Source of the DNA: Fodinibacter sp963707895
Lineage (GTDB): Bacteria > Actinomycetota > Actinomycetes > Actinomycetales > Dermatophilaceae
Length of the DNA: 64,000 bases
NCBI GenBank assembly: GCA_963707895.1
Contig: CAVPRS010000001.1
Coordinates: 176,331 to 240,330, forward strand
Direction: 5' to 3'
Under the pieces are notes generated by a model. It was not told the DNA's origin and searched no databases. It saw nothing but the letters and a program-made list of their open reading frames with translations. Within the stretch, counting starts at the first letter, position 1; each line of letters begins with the position of its first letter. Made by a program: the position numbers and the translations under genes. Shown in pieces: positions 12,552 to 20,284 of this stretch.

Positions 12552-13087
12552 GCAGCGAGGGCGGCACAGCATCCGGACCGCTGCGCGCGGCCCGCGAGGC
12601 GCGCGAGTCGGGTCAGCTGTGGAAGGCGCGGGACCTGCTCGTGGCCTACGTCGAGGGCGAACGCGACACCGAGGCCTTCGGCGAGCTCGGCGAGGTGCTC
12701 TTCGAGATGGGTGACCTGCCCCGGGCCGGTGCGGTGTGGTTCGCCGCCGGGGCCAAGGGTGCGGATGCCGACGCCGCAGTCGCCGCGTGGCGCGAGCAGG
12801 CCAACGACGACTTCGCGGTCATGTGGGCGTCGCTGCCCGCCTCGGCGCGCTCGAAGCCTCGCCCGAGGCGGATCGAGGCGCTGCGCGAGCGGGCGCTGAA
12901 CTCCGAGGCCGCCACCGTCAAGGAGGTGGCCGAGGCCGACGAGGCGGCCGGTGCCGTCGAGGCCGACGACGACGAACCGAGGGGCTTCGACGCGGCCTGG
13001 TTCATCGCGTGGGTGCTGGCAGTGGCGTTCGTGCTGTTCGCGGTGATCGGCTTCGTGGCCGTGCTCGGCTGGATCGTGCCGGGCTGA
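12548..13087 (+). CDS. DUF6584-like protein with C-terminal membrane helix
   Basis: A 179-residue protein. The N-terminal ~105 residues are helical and resemble the DUF6584 family (AREARESGQLWKARDLL, then GELGEVLFEMGDLPRAGAVW), a TPR-like pair of helices counting a step in a pathway. A highly acidic linker (EADEAAGAVEADDDEP) follows, then one C-terminal transmembrane helix (about residues 150-175). The GTG start overlaps the stop of ltrA by four bases, so translation is probably coupled. No enzymatic motif is visible. The membrane-tethered C-terminus is unusual for this family and suggests action at the inner face of the membrane, perhaps with LtrA; that is inference. Confidence 0.6.
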   Translation: MSSEGGTASGPLRAAREARESGQLWKARDLLVAYVEGERDTEAFGELGEVLFEMGDLPRAGAVWFAAGAKGADADAAVAAWREQANDDFAVMWASLPASARSKPRPRRIEALRERALNSEAATVKEVAEADEAAGAVEADDDEPRGFDAAWFIAWVLAVAFVLFAVIGFVAVLGWIVPG

Positions 13088-13097
13088 CGCGTCAGCC
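13082..13097. terminator. perfect 16-base palindrome carrying both convergent stop codons
   Basis: ggctgacgcgtcagcc contains the TGA of the plus-strand gene (13085-13087) and the TGA of the minus-strand gene (13092-13094). There is no other intergenic space. It may be a minimal bidirectional terminator, or coincidence of two stop contexts. Confidence 0.4.
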
Positions 13098-13595
13098 GGT
13101 GGCCCGGCCGCTGAGCACGAGCCCCCACGCGAGGCAGCAGGTCGCGACCAGCGATGTGACGACCCGCACCAGGTTCCAGCGCACCCAGAGTGCCTCGTCG
13201 AAGGTGCTGCGGACGCCGGCGGGGTCGTCGAGGGTGCTCGGGTCGCCCGCGGCCTTGAGGGCGTCGTTGCGGGGAAGGTGCACCCGGGCGGTCACCACCA
13301 TCGCCACGACGACGAGGACGAGGGCCGTGGCGACCCAGGCGGCCGCGGGCTCGCCCCACGTGCGGGCGAGTGCGACTGCCGCGAGCACGGGGGTGCCGAG
13401 GAAGCCGGTGGCCATGAACCACGGGTTGACGATGGCGCGGTCGAGCGCCTGGAAGGCGCCGATGAACGCGCGGTCGTCGAGGGTGCGCAGTCCCGGCATC
13501 ACGGTGTGCGCGTAGAGCAGGTAGACCCCGGTGAGCAGGCCGCTCGCCACGGTGGCGGCGAGCAGGGCCGCGAGGGTGAGGGGGTCCGCTGTCAC
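13092..13595 (-). CDS. DUF1772 (anthrone oxygenase-like) membrane protein
   Basis: A 167-residue protein with four hydrophobic helices, matching the size and helix spacing of the DUF1772 family. Features are YLLYAHTVMPGL after the first helix, a conserved NPWFMATGF in the second loop, and ARVHLPRNDALK before the last helix; N-x-P-L-N/R-N-D type motifs are typical of this family. Related proteins are annotated as anthrone oxygenases, but no substrate can be assigned here. The GTG start overlaps the stop of the upstream minus-strand membrane protein by four bases (GTGA), so the two are coupled. Confidence 0.7.
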   Translation of the reverse strand: MTADPLTLAALLAATVASGLLTGVYLLYAHTVMPGLRTLDDRAFIGAFQALDRAIVNPWFMATGFLGTPVLAAVALARTWGEPAAAWVATALVLVVVAMVVTARVHLPRNDALKAAGDPSTLDDPAGVRSTFDEALWVRWNLVRVVTSLVATCCLAWGLVLSGRATG

Positions 13596-14635
13596 GTCCC
13601 GGCCGGGACGGGGGCGTGTGCGCTCGGGCCGCGCGAGTCGACCGGCCGGCGCCACGCGGTGGACTGGCGCCAGTAGAGGTAGGTGACCAGCCCGATCGGG
13701 ATCGGCACGAGGAAGGTGGCGATGCGGTAGAGGAGGACGGCCGCCAGCACGGCCGACTGGTCGGACGCCGGCAGGCCGTGGCCGAGCACCCCGACCAGCA
13801 CGATCTCGGCGACGCCGATGCCGCCTGGAGTGGGGATGAGCAGCGAGGCGAAGGTGACCAGCCCCCAGGCCACGAGGATGACGGCCCACGAGATGGTCGC
13901 CTCGTCGAGCCCCTGCATGCGCACGCAGATGCCGAGCACCAGCACGACGGTGAGCTGAGAGATGACCATGGTGCTGGTGAGCCGGCCCCAGCACAGCCGC
14001 AGCAGGCCCACCATCTGGGTACGGAACAGCGGGAGGCCCTCGGTGAGGTTCGGGTCGGGGAAGCGGCTGAACCGGCGGCGTACGGCATCCGCCCAGCCGT
14101 CGACCCTGGCGCCGAGCCGGCCGGCGAAGCCGGCGCTGCGCAGGATGAGCGTGAGCAGCACGAGGGCCACCACCACCAGCACGACCAGGAAGATCGCGGC
14201 CCACACCAGGTTCGGCGGACCCCAGCCCTGCAGCACCACCACGACCAGCCCGATGGCCAGCAGGATGTACTTGGTCAGCTGCGACCAGGTGCCGGTGACG
14301 AGCACCTCGGACGTGGTGTCGCCGAGGGTGAACCCCCACGACCGGAGCATCGCGTAGTTCAGGCCGGTGGCGACGGCCCCACCCTCGGGCACCGTGTTGG
14401 ACAGCGCGGCGCCGGCGGTGTTGGTGACCGCCGCCTCCTTCACCTTCAGGCCGGGCAGAGCCACGACGATCGGCGGCCAGTTGGTGGCCAGGTTGACCAC
14501 GCCGAGCACGACCGACAGCGCCACCATGCCGCCGGTGATCAGCGCGATGGCGGCGGTCCAGTCGCCCGTCTGCAGGTGGGTCAGCAGGTACCAGACGGCG
14601 AAGATGACGACGCCGTAGCTGACCACCCCCGACAT
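13592..14635 (-). CDS. lysylphosphatidylglycerol synthase TM-region / UPF0104 family protein
   Basis: At least 347 residues with about eight transmembrane helices. It carries the family hallmark IPTPGGIGVAEIVLVGVLG (about residues 258-276), followed by YRIATFLVPIPIGLVTYLYWR near the C-terminus. UPF0104/YbhN relatives are the flippase-like membrane part of MprF without the aminoacyl-transferase domain, and handle lipids or lipid-linked precursors. The ATG at 14635 begins immediately before the first helix and lacks a ribosome-binding site. A GTG at 14768 opens a proline-rich leader in another frame; dropping one base near 14681-14690 would join it to give about 391 residues. That longer form is probably the true start, given the indel pattern of this assembly. 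Confidence 0.7.
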   Translation of the reverse strand: MSGVVSYGVVIFAVWYLLTHLQTGDWTAAIALITGGMVALSVVLGVVNLATNWPPIVVALPGLKVKEAAVTNTAGAALSNTVPEGGAVATGLNYAMLRSWGFTLGDTTSEVLVTGTWSQLTKYILLAIGLVVVVLQGWGPPNLVWAAIFLVVLVVVALVLLTLILRSAGFAGRLGARVDGWADAVRRRFSRFPDPNLTEGLPLFRTQMVGLLRLCWGRLTSTMVISQLTVVLVLGICVRMQGLDEATISWAVILVAWGLVTFASLLIPTPGGIGVAEIVLVGVLGHGLPASDQSAVLAAVLLYRIATFLVPIPIGLVTYLYWRQSTAWRRPVDSRGPSAHAPVPAGT

Positions 14636-14793
14636 GATGCGACGGCCGACGGTGCGCGGTCGGTCGGTGGGCAGGCCCTCGCGTGTCGAGGGCTGGGTCG
14701 AGCTCGGCGTCGGGAGTGGGCGCGGCCCCGGGGGCGGTGTCGGGGGCGGGCCCGGCCTGGTCGGTCACGGGCCCATCAAACCAGCAGCGAGGG

Positions 14794-16125
14794 TCAGTAG
14801 CAGCCGTTCACCGTCGCGGCGAGCATGTCGACGTTCTGCTTGAGCGTGGTGCTCGAGGTCTTGCCGTTGACGAGGAACGCGAAGGTCTTGACCCGACCGT
14901 CGGTGCCGGTGGTCCAGCCGGCCATCGCCACGACGTCGCCGAGCGTGCCGGTCTTGGCCCACACCTTGCCGACCGCGCACTTGGAGGCGGTGGTGCTGAA
15001 GCGGCTCGCGAGGGTGCCGGTGCGGCCGGCTGTCGGCAGCCCCGACTTCAGGGGCCACAGCCTGGCCTGGGTCGCCGGGTCGACGCCGCGGTCGACGATC
15101 CGGGCGAGCTGCACGGCGCTGAGCCGGTCGGCGCGCGAGAGGCCGGAGCCGTCGTAGAGGCTGCCGGAGGTGAGCTTCTGCACCGCGAGCTCCTCGGCCT
15201 GGGCGGTGCGGGCGCCGGTCCACGTCGCTCCGTGGCCGCGCGCGCGGCCGACGAGCTTGTGCAGGGCTCTCGGCGATCTCGTTGTCGCTGTTGAGCAGCA
15301 TCGTCTGGACGATGGTGGACAGGGTCGAGCCGTTGCTGCTGGCGATCACTGCCGACCCGGATGCCGCGTCGGCGCGACCGTAGTAGCCGGCCGCGCTCAC
15401 GCCGTAGGCCTTGAGCCGGTCACGGAAGTAGCGACCCGCCTCTGCGCTCGTGTCCGAGTCGTTGCGCTGGTCGCGCACCAGGGCGCGCACGGGGACGATC
15501 GAGTCGGGGACGTAGCTCGACTTCCACCCGTAGGCCAGGCTCGGAGTCGGGAAGATGTCGTCGTCGACGTAGACCCTTGCCTGGGTGATGCTCTTGCCGA
15601 GCAGCATGGTGGCCGTGGTCCGCGCCATCGCGTCGAGCGACGAGCTGCTTCAGGCTCGGGTCCCCGGACCCGACGAGGACCACGCGGGTGGAGTAGGCCC
15701 CCTGTCGTACCTGGGTGGTCCAGCGCTTGTCGGGCCCGAAGAGGGTCAGGGCGTTGGATGCCGTCACCAGCTTGTTCGTGGACGCCGGCATCTTCCCGGT
15801 CGTGCCGCTCTTGCTCCACACGGTCGCGTTGGACGCCGCGTCGATGACCGCACCGCTGAACGAGCTGCCGAACCGGGTGGTGGTCGCGCGGGAGGTCAGC
15901 GCCTTCGCCATCCGGGTGTCGGCCGTCGTGGGGGCGTAGGCGGCGAGGGCCGGGGCCACGCGCACGGTCGTCGTCGACACCGGGGCGGTCGTGGTGCGCT
16001 GGTCGCGGTCGGCCGCGGACGCTGCGGGGGCCGCGGCCAGCAGGAGGGCACCGACCACGACCGCGCCGAGGGCTCCTCGGGCTGCGGGTGGTTCGGGCGG
16101 GTGAAGCGGTGGGTGGCGTGCGCAT
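14794..16125 (-). CDS. dacB: D-alanyl-D-alanine carboxypeptidase/endopeptidase (PBP4, peptidase S13), three frameshifts
   Basis: Secreted low-molecular-weight penicillin-binding protein that trims peptidoglycan stem peptides. The signal peptide (hydrophobic core ALGAVVVGALLLAAAPAASA) begins in one frame and continues in another (shift near 16075). The catalytic SxxK is in MPASTNKLVTASNA (about 15790), the SxN in LLNSDNEIAE (about 15280), and KTG in VWAKTGTLGDVVAMAG (about 14935). All three S13 active-site motifs are therefore present. Frame shifts also occur near 15645 and 15270; at the latter, removing one base changes AESPAQAR to AEALHKLVGRA, which resumes the S13 fold. Total length (about 443 residues) is normal for the family. 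Intactness depends on whether the indels are sequencing errors, which I think likely. Confidence 0.8.
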
Positions 16126-16289
16126 GGGGGCCCCTCGTGGCGGTCAGCTGACGCGGCCGGAACCCCTGCTCGGCCTGTAGGGAGAGGGTAGTGCCCCACG
16201 GCGCCGCCCGCGCGGTCCTTCAGCCACATGCCGAAGGCCCGTTCCCCCCTGCAGGAAACGAGCCTCCGGACGTCGTGGTGATCCGTTGC

Positions 16290-18380
16290 TCAGACCTCGC
16301 GGCGCCGACCGGCGGCGATGAGGGCCCCACCGACGACGACGAGCACCAGTCCGGCGCCGAGCGGCACGACCAGGTCGCTGCCGGTGTGCGCCAGCGACTG
16401 GGTCTGCGCGGGAACGGAGGCCGGGTTGGACGTGGTGGTCTCGCCGAGCACTGCGGTCTCGACCTTCGGGGGGCAGGGCGCGCCGGCCGGGGTGGCCTCG
16501 CTCACCAGGACCTGCTCGTCCCAGGGTGCGACCTCAGGGGTGTCGACGACGGTCTCGGTGTGGGACACCTCGGGAACCTCCTCGACGGCCGGCACGGCGG
16601 CGACGTCGATCACGGTGCGCGCGAACTCGTAGCGGACATGGGTTTCGGCGTAGTGCGCGAACTCCTGCCCGGTGAGGGCCCAGCCGTCGCCCTCCGGCGA
16701 GGTCGCCATGTCCTGCGTCCACGCGGTCTCCACGTGGGAGACCTCCTCGACGGCCTCCACGGCTGCGACGGCCGGGACGTCGATGACGGTCTCGGTGTGG
16801 GTCTCCGCGGCGTGGTGCACGACGTGGGTGACGGCCGGGACGGCGGGGGAGGCCGGGGTGTCGATGACCTTGACCTGGTGGGTCTCGGCGGCGTGGTGCA
16901 CGACGTGGGTGACGGCCGGGACGGCGGGGGAGGCCGGGGTGTCGATGACCTTGACCTGGTGGGTCTCGGCGGCGTGGTGCACGACGTGGGTGACGGCCGG
17001 GACGGCGGGGGAGGCCGGGGTGTCGATGACCTTGACCTGGTGGGTCTCGGCGGCGTGGTGCACGACATGGGTGACGGCCGGGGAGGCCGGGGTGTCGATG
17101 ACCTTGACCTGGTGGGTCTCGGCGGCGTGGTGCACGACGTGGGTGACGGCCGGGACGGCGGGGGAGGCCGGGGTGTCGATGACCTTGACCTGGTGGGTCT
17201 CGGCGGCGTGGTGCACGACGTGGGTGACGGCCGGGACGGCGGGGGAGGCCGGGGTGTCGATGACCTTGACCTGGTGGGTCTCGGCGGCGTGGTGCACGAC
17301 GTGCGTCTTGTCCAGGTTGGCCGCACGCGTCCATCCGGCACCGCCGGCGCCGGCGTTCCAGTCCGCGGAGCTCTCGTACCGGACCTTCCCGTTCTTCTGG
17401 GTGAACGCGTAGCCGTTCGCGTCGACGACGTTCTCGTCCCAAGCGGCCTTGTCGACCACGGTGTCGAAGTGGGAGACCTCGTCGACGGCGGGCTTGGCGG
17501 GGGAGTCGACGACGGTCTCGTCGTAGGCGGGCTTGTCGACGACGGTGTCGAAGTGGGAGACCTCGTCGACGGCGGGCTTGGCGGGGGAGTCGACGACGGT
17601 CTCGTCGTAGGCGACCTTGTCGACCACGGTGTCGAAGTGGGAGACCTCGTCGACGGCGGGGGAGTCGACGACGGTCTCGTCGTAGGCGTCCTGGTCGACG
17701 ACGGTGTCGAAGTGGGAGACCTCGTCGACGGCGTCGACGGCGGGGGAGTCCTCGACGGTCTCGTCGTAGGCGTCCTGGTCGACGACGGTCACGAAGTGGG
17801 AGACCTCGTCGACGGCGGGCTGGCGGGGGAGTCCTCGACGGTCTCGTCGTAGGCGTCCTGGTCGACGACGGTGTCGAAGTGGGAGACCTCGTCGACGGCG
17901 TCGACGGCGGGGGAGTCCTCGACGGTCTCGTCGTAGGCGTCCTGGTCGACCACGGTCTCGTCGTGCGTGACGGCGGGCACCGCAGCGTGGCCCTCGACGC
18001 CCTGCGACGTCGATGACGGTGCGCAGCCAGCCGTAGTCGGTGTAGGCGGGGGCGTCCTCGACGACGGTGGAGTCGCCGGTCGCCGACCAGCCGTCGCCCT
18101 CCGGCGTGCCGTCACCGTCGACCCAGGTGGTCTCGATGTGCGACTCCTCGGGCACGGCCGCCTGGCCCGGCACGTAGGCCTGGTCGATGACGGTCACCTC
18201 GTGGGTGACGGCGGGAACGGCGTCGTGGTGGGTCGTGGTGTACAGGGCGTCGTGCGCCGGCGTGCCACAGGGGACGGTCGTGTCCGCCCAGGCAGTGCCG
18301 CCGGTGACGCTGAGCCCGGCACCGGCCAGCACGAGGGCGGTGGCCGCACGGCCGACGGGCGAGATCGAGCGAGTGGTCAT
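16290..18380 (-). CDS. repeat-rich cell-wall protein with LAHTG sorting signal, two frameshifts
   Basis: About 696 residues. The signal peptide (MTTRSISPVGRAATALVLAG... to AWA) is followed by a Cys-containing head, then a block of 28-residue repeats (core VSHFDTVVDxxAYDETVVDSPA), an island with Trp residues (YESSADWNAGAGGAGW), a block of 27-residue repeats (core THVVHHAAETHQVKVIDTPA) and a Pro/Thr stem. The end is SLAHTGSD, a hydrophobic helix and RRREV: a class E sortase LAxTG signal like that of the DUF11 protein nearby. Frame breaks lie near 18005 (an extra g in cagggcg) and 17820, where one t is missing compared with sister repeats (gggctggcg versus gggcttggcg). The two cancel, so the span is a multiple of three. 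Ribosome-binding site gggag. Function unknown; probably an elongated wall spacer or adhesin. Confidence 0.8.
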   Translation of the reverse strand: MTTRSISPVGRAATALVLAGAGLSVTGGTAWADTTVPCGTPAHDALYTTTHHDAVPAVTHEVTVIDQAYVPGQAAVPEESHIETTWVDGDGTPEGDGWSATGDSTVVEDAPAYTDYGWLRTVIDVAGRRGPRCGARRHARRDRGRPGRLRRDRRGLPRRRRRRRGLPLRHRRRPGRLRRDRRGLPRQPAVDEVSHFVTVVDQDAYDETVEDSPAVDAVDEVSHFDTVVDQDAYDETVVDSPAVDEVSHFDTVVDKVAYDETVVDSPAKPAVDEVSHFDTVVDKPAYDETVVDSPAKPAVDEVSHFDTVVDKAAWDENVVDANGYAFTQKNGKVRYESSADWNAGAGGAGWTRAANLDKTHVVHHAAETHQVKVIDTPASPAVPAVTHVVHHAAETHQVKVIDTPASPAVPAVTHVVHHAAETHQVKVIDTPASPAVTHVVHHAAETHQVKVIDTPASPAVPAVTHVVHHAAETHQVKVIDTPASPAVPAVTHVVHHAAETHQVKVIDTPASPAVPAVTHVVHHAAETHTETVIDVPAVAAVEAVEEVSHVETAWTQDMATSPEGDGWALTGQEFAHYAETHVRYEFARTVIDVAAVPAVEEVPEVSHTETVVDTPEVAPWDEQVLVSEATPAGAPCPPKVETAVLGETTTSNPASVPAQTQSLAHTGSDLVVPLGAGLVLVVVGGALIAAGRRREV
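16805..17305 (-). repeat. 81-bp coding tandem repeat (27 residues), seven units
   Basis: Unit core THVVHHAAETHQVKVIDTP; seven copies of VVHHAAETH, six of them followed by QVKVIDTPASPAV. Copies are almost identical at DNA level, which indicates recent expansion or homogenisation. One unit (near 17060-17095) is three residues shorter, lacking one PAV segment. Confidence 0.9.
17450..17990 (-). repeat. 84-bp coding tandem repeat (28 residues), about six units
   Basis: Unit core VSHFDTVVDKPAYDETVVDS; the period is exactly 84 bp between the copies at 17461 and 17545. Units toward the N-terminus of the protein carry QDAYDETVED in place of KPAYDETVVD, and some lack the KPA spacer. Acidic throughout. 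Confidence 0.9.
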
Positions 18381-18704
18381 GTGTGTCTCCCAGGGGCGCC
18401 ATCCCGGCCGCGGAGCGGATCTGCGCGGTCCGTGGGGTGGCGGTTCGTGCGACTTAACCGTAAAGAGGGAGTAAAGATTTGGTCTTTGAGGGGTCAAGGG
18501 AGAGAACCGGCCGAACGGCTGAGGGAACCCCGACCGAACCTCCTAGACGGCATCCACCCTCTGCTGCATCCGTGGCCGTTCGCCCCTCCCGCAGCGCCGA
18601 ACAACGTGCTCCTGCCCTGCAGGGTCAACGCATTCAGTGGCGATGGGGCCTTCGGCCGACGTGGCCCGGGGTCTGCGTGTCCTGCCGGGCCGAGAGTCCT
18701 GTGG
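18381..18704. other. intergenic region upstream of the repeat wall protein
   Basis: No gene seen. It holds an unusually A/T-rich stretch (18453-18485) with the direct heptamers listed separately, which is the likely promoter and operator region of the minus-strand wall-protein gene. A ggcccgg/ccgggcc dyad near 18664-18692 lies downstream of the minus-strand tRNA and may end its transcript. Confidence 0.5.
18460..18477 (-). promoter_or_regulatory. direct heptamers TCTTTAC with 11-bp period
   Basis: Two copies of TCTTTAC (minus strand), starting 11 bases apart, 80-97 bases upstream of the wall-protein start. Same-face direct repeats of about 11 bp are how OmpR/PhoP-type response regulators bind. 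The regulator is unknown. Confidence 0.35.
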
Positions 18705-18775
18705 AGCCGATGACGGGAATCGAACCCGCGTGTCCAGCTTGGGAAGCTGGCGCTCTACCATTGAGCTACATCGGC
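18705..18775 (-). tRNA. tRNA-Gly (anticodon CCC)
   Basis: Complete cloverleaf on the minus strand: acceptor GCCGATG/CATCGGC, anticodon stem CCAGC/GCTGG with loop TTCCCAA, T loop TTCGATT. CCA is not encoded. A TAGACT box lies at 18824-18819. Confidence 0.95.
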
Positions 18776-18881
18776 GAGCCGGGGCGCGGCCACCGCAGCG
18801 ACCTCCCCGGCGCCCGGAAGTCTAACCCAACCGCACCCCCTGCCCGGCGGCCGCCTCCCCCATCGCGATGGGCCGCGCGGG

Positions 18882-18887
18882 TACCCT
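18882..18887 (+). promoter_or_regulatory. -10 box for leaderless dcd
   Basis: TACCCT followed by six bases and the GTG start of dcd; no ribosome-binding site. Confidence 0.55.
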
Positions 18888-18893
18888 GACGCC

Positions 18894-19469
18894 GTGCTGC
18901 TCTCCGACCGCGACATCCGAGCCGAGATCGACGCCGGACGGGTCCGGCTCGACCCGTGGGACCCCGAGATGGTCCAGCCGAGCAGCGTCGACGTGCGGCT
19001 CGACAAGTTCTTCCGGTTGTTCGACAACCACAAGTACCCCGTCATCGACCCCTCCCTCGACCAGGCCGACCTCACCCGCCTCGTCGAGGTCGACCCCGCC
19101 GAGGGCTTCGTCCTGCACCCCGGCGAGTTCGTGCTCGGCAGCACCCTCGAGATGGTCGCGCTGCCCGACGACCTCGCCGCCCGCGTCGAGGGCAAGTCCA
19201 GCCTGGGCCGGCTCGGCCTGCTCACCCACGCGACCGCCGGGTTCGTCGACCCCGGCTTCACCGGCCACGTCACCCTCGAGCTCTCGAACGTCGCGACCCT
19301 GCCGATCATGCTCTGGCCCGGGATGAAGATCGGCCAGCTCGCGTTCTTCCGGCTCTCCTCCTCCGCCGAGAACCCCTACGGCTCCGACGTGCACGGCTCG
19401 CACTACCAGGGCCAGCGCGGACCCACGGCCAGCCGCAGCTTCCAGAACTTCCACCGAGCGGACGTCTGA
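18894..19469 (+). CDS. dcd: dCTP deaminase, probably the bifunctional dUMP-forming type
   Basis: A 191-residue enzyme of pyrimidine deoxynucleotide synthesis; homotrimers deaminate dCTP. It opens with LSDRDIRAEIDAGRV and VQPSSVDVRL. The phosphate-binding motif GKSSLGRLGL lies near residues 102-111, and the catalytic Glu is in GHVTLELSNV (about 124-133). The C-terminal lid ends YQGQRGPTASRSFQNF. Actinobacterial proteins of this length (Mycobacterium tuberculosis Dcd) also hydrolyse the triphosphate and release dUMP; that the present enzyme does so is inference from the family. The GTG start sits six bases behind a TACCCT box, so the mRNA is probably leaderless. Confidence 0.95.
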   Translation: MLLSDRDIRAEIDAGRVRLDPWDPEMVQPSSVDVRLDKFFRLFDNHKYPVIDPSLDQADLTRLVEVDPAEGFVLHPGEFVLGSTLEMVALPDDLAARVEGKSSLGRLGLLTHATAGFVDPGFTGHVTLELSNVATLPIMLWPGMKIGQLAFFRLSSSAENPYGSDVHGSHYQGQRGPTASRSFQNFHRADV

Positions 19470-19552
19470 CCAATCCGCGACCCGATGGGCTCCGAACCCC
19501 CTGTGACACGCCCCGAGGGGGGCATCGTGCACACCTCGGAGGAGCGGCACCC

Positions 19553-20284
19553 ATGAGCAGACGGCACTCGCGTGCGACCGAAGCCTCCGACCGGGACGGC
19601 TGGCTGCCTCCCGAGCCGGAGACTGGCTCACGCGACGCGTTGCTGGCCACCGAGGGCGGTGCCGGTGCCGAGCTGCGCGGCCACGTGCCACCGCACCCCG
19701 AGGGTGTGGTGCTGGTGCTGCACGGCGGCGCCCAGGCGAGCCGGATGCCGGTGGCCTGGTGGCGCCTGGCCGTGCTGCGGATGGCGCCGTTCGCCTCGAC
19801 CATCGTGCGGCGGGCCGGCGACGACCTCGTGGTGCTCCGCCTGAAGAACCGGGTGCGCGGCTGGAACGGGTCGCGCCAGGACCCGGTGCACGACGCCCGG
19901 TGGGCTCTCGACCGGATCCGCCGCACGCTGCCCGGGCTGCCGGTCGTCGTCGTGGGCCACTCCATGGGTGGCCGCGTGGCCCTGCAGCTGAGCGGCGAGC
20001 CCGACGTCGTCGGGGTCGCCGCCCTCGCACCCTGGGTCGAGAGCGACGTGCGCCAGCCGCCCCCCGGTGTCTCACTCCTTCTCGTGCACGGTTCGCGTGA
20101 CCGGATCACCGACCCGCGGCGCACCGACGTGCTCGCCGAGCGCTATACCGCCGGCGGGGTCGACCTGCGCTACGTCAAGGTCGAGGGCGGCACGCACTCG
20201 ATGCTCAAGGACGCCGCGCTCTGGCACGACACGGTCGCCGACTTCGTCACGGACGTTCTGATCGGCCCAGACCGAACCAGCTGA
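19553..20284 (+). CDS. alpha/beta hydrolase
   Basis: A 243-residue single-domain hydrolase. The nucleophile elbow is GHSMGG (about residues 138-143). The predicted acid is the Asp of HGSRDRITDP (about 184-193) and the His is in VEGGTHSML (about 217-225). An oxyanion-hole HGG (VVLVLHGG) lies near residue 57. There is no signal peptide, so it is cytoplasmic. The substrate cannot be told; the dienelactone-hydrolase-like and lysophospholipase-like groups share this layout. A strong ribosome-binding site (ggaggag) precedes the ATG. Its last 38 bases overlap the convergent MFS gene. Confidence 0.8.
   Translation: MSRRHSRATEASDRDGWLPPEPETGSRDALLATEGGAGAELRGHVPPHPEGVVLVLHGGAQASRMPVAWWRLAVLRMAPFASTIVRRAGDDLVVLRLKNRVRGWNGSRQDPVHDARWALDRIRRTLPGLPVVVVGHSMGGRVALQLSGEPDVVGVAALAPWVESDVRQPPPGVSLLLVHGSRDRITDPRRTDVLAERYTAGGVDLRYVKVEGGTHSMLKDAALWHDTVADFVTDVLIGPDRTS

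Noticed and set aside
16200..16290. Terminator hairpin downstream of the repeat wall protein (ggcccgttcc ... ggaaacgagcc)
   Set aside because: The stem has a mismatch and a bulge; too weak to list as a feature.
16191..17852. Long open frame of about 550 codons on the plus strand across the repeats
   Set aside because: It is the antisense shadow of the minus-strand repeat gene; its peptide is a low-complexity G/V/D mixture without a start signal.
16801..17990. Regular 81- and 84-bp repeats looked like a CRISPR array
   Set aside because: Units are contiguous with no unique spacers, are in frame inside a secreted wall protein, and no cas gene is nearby.
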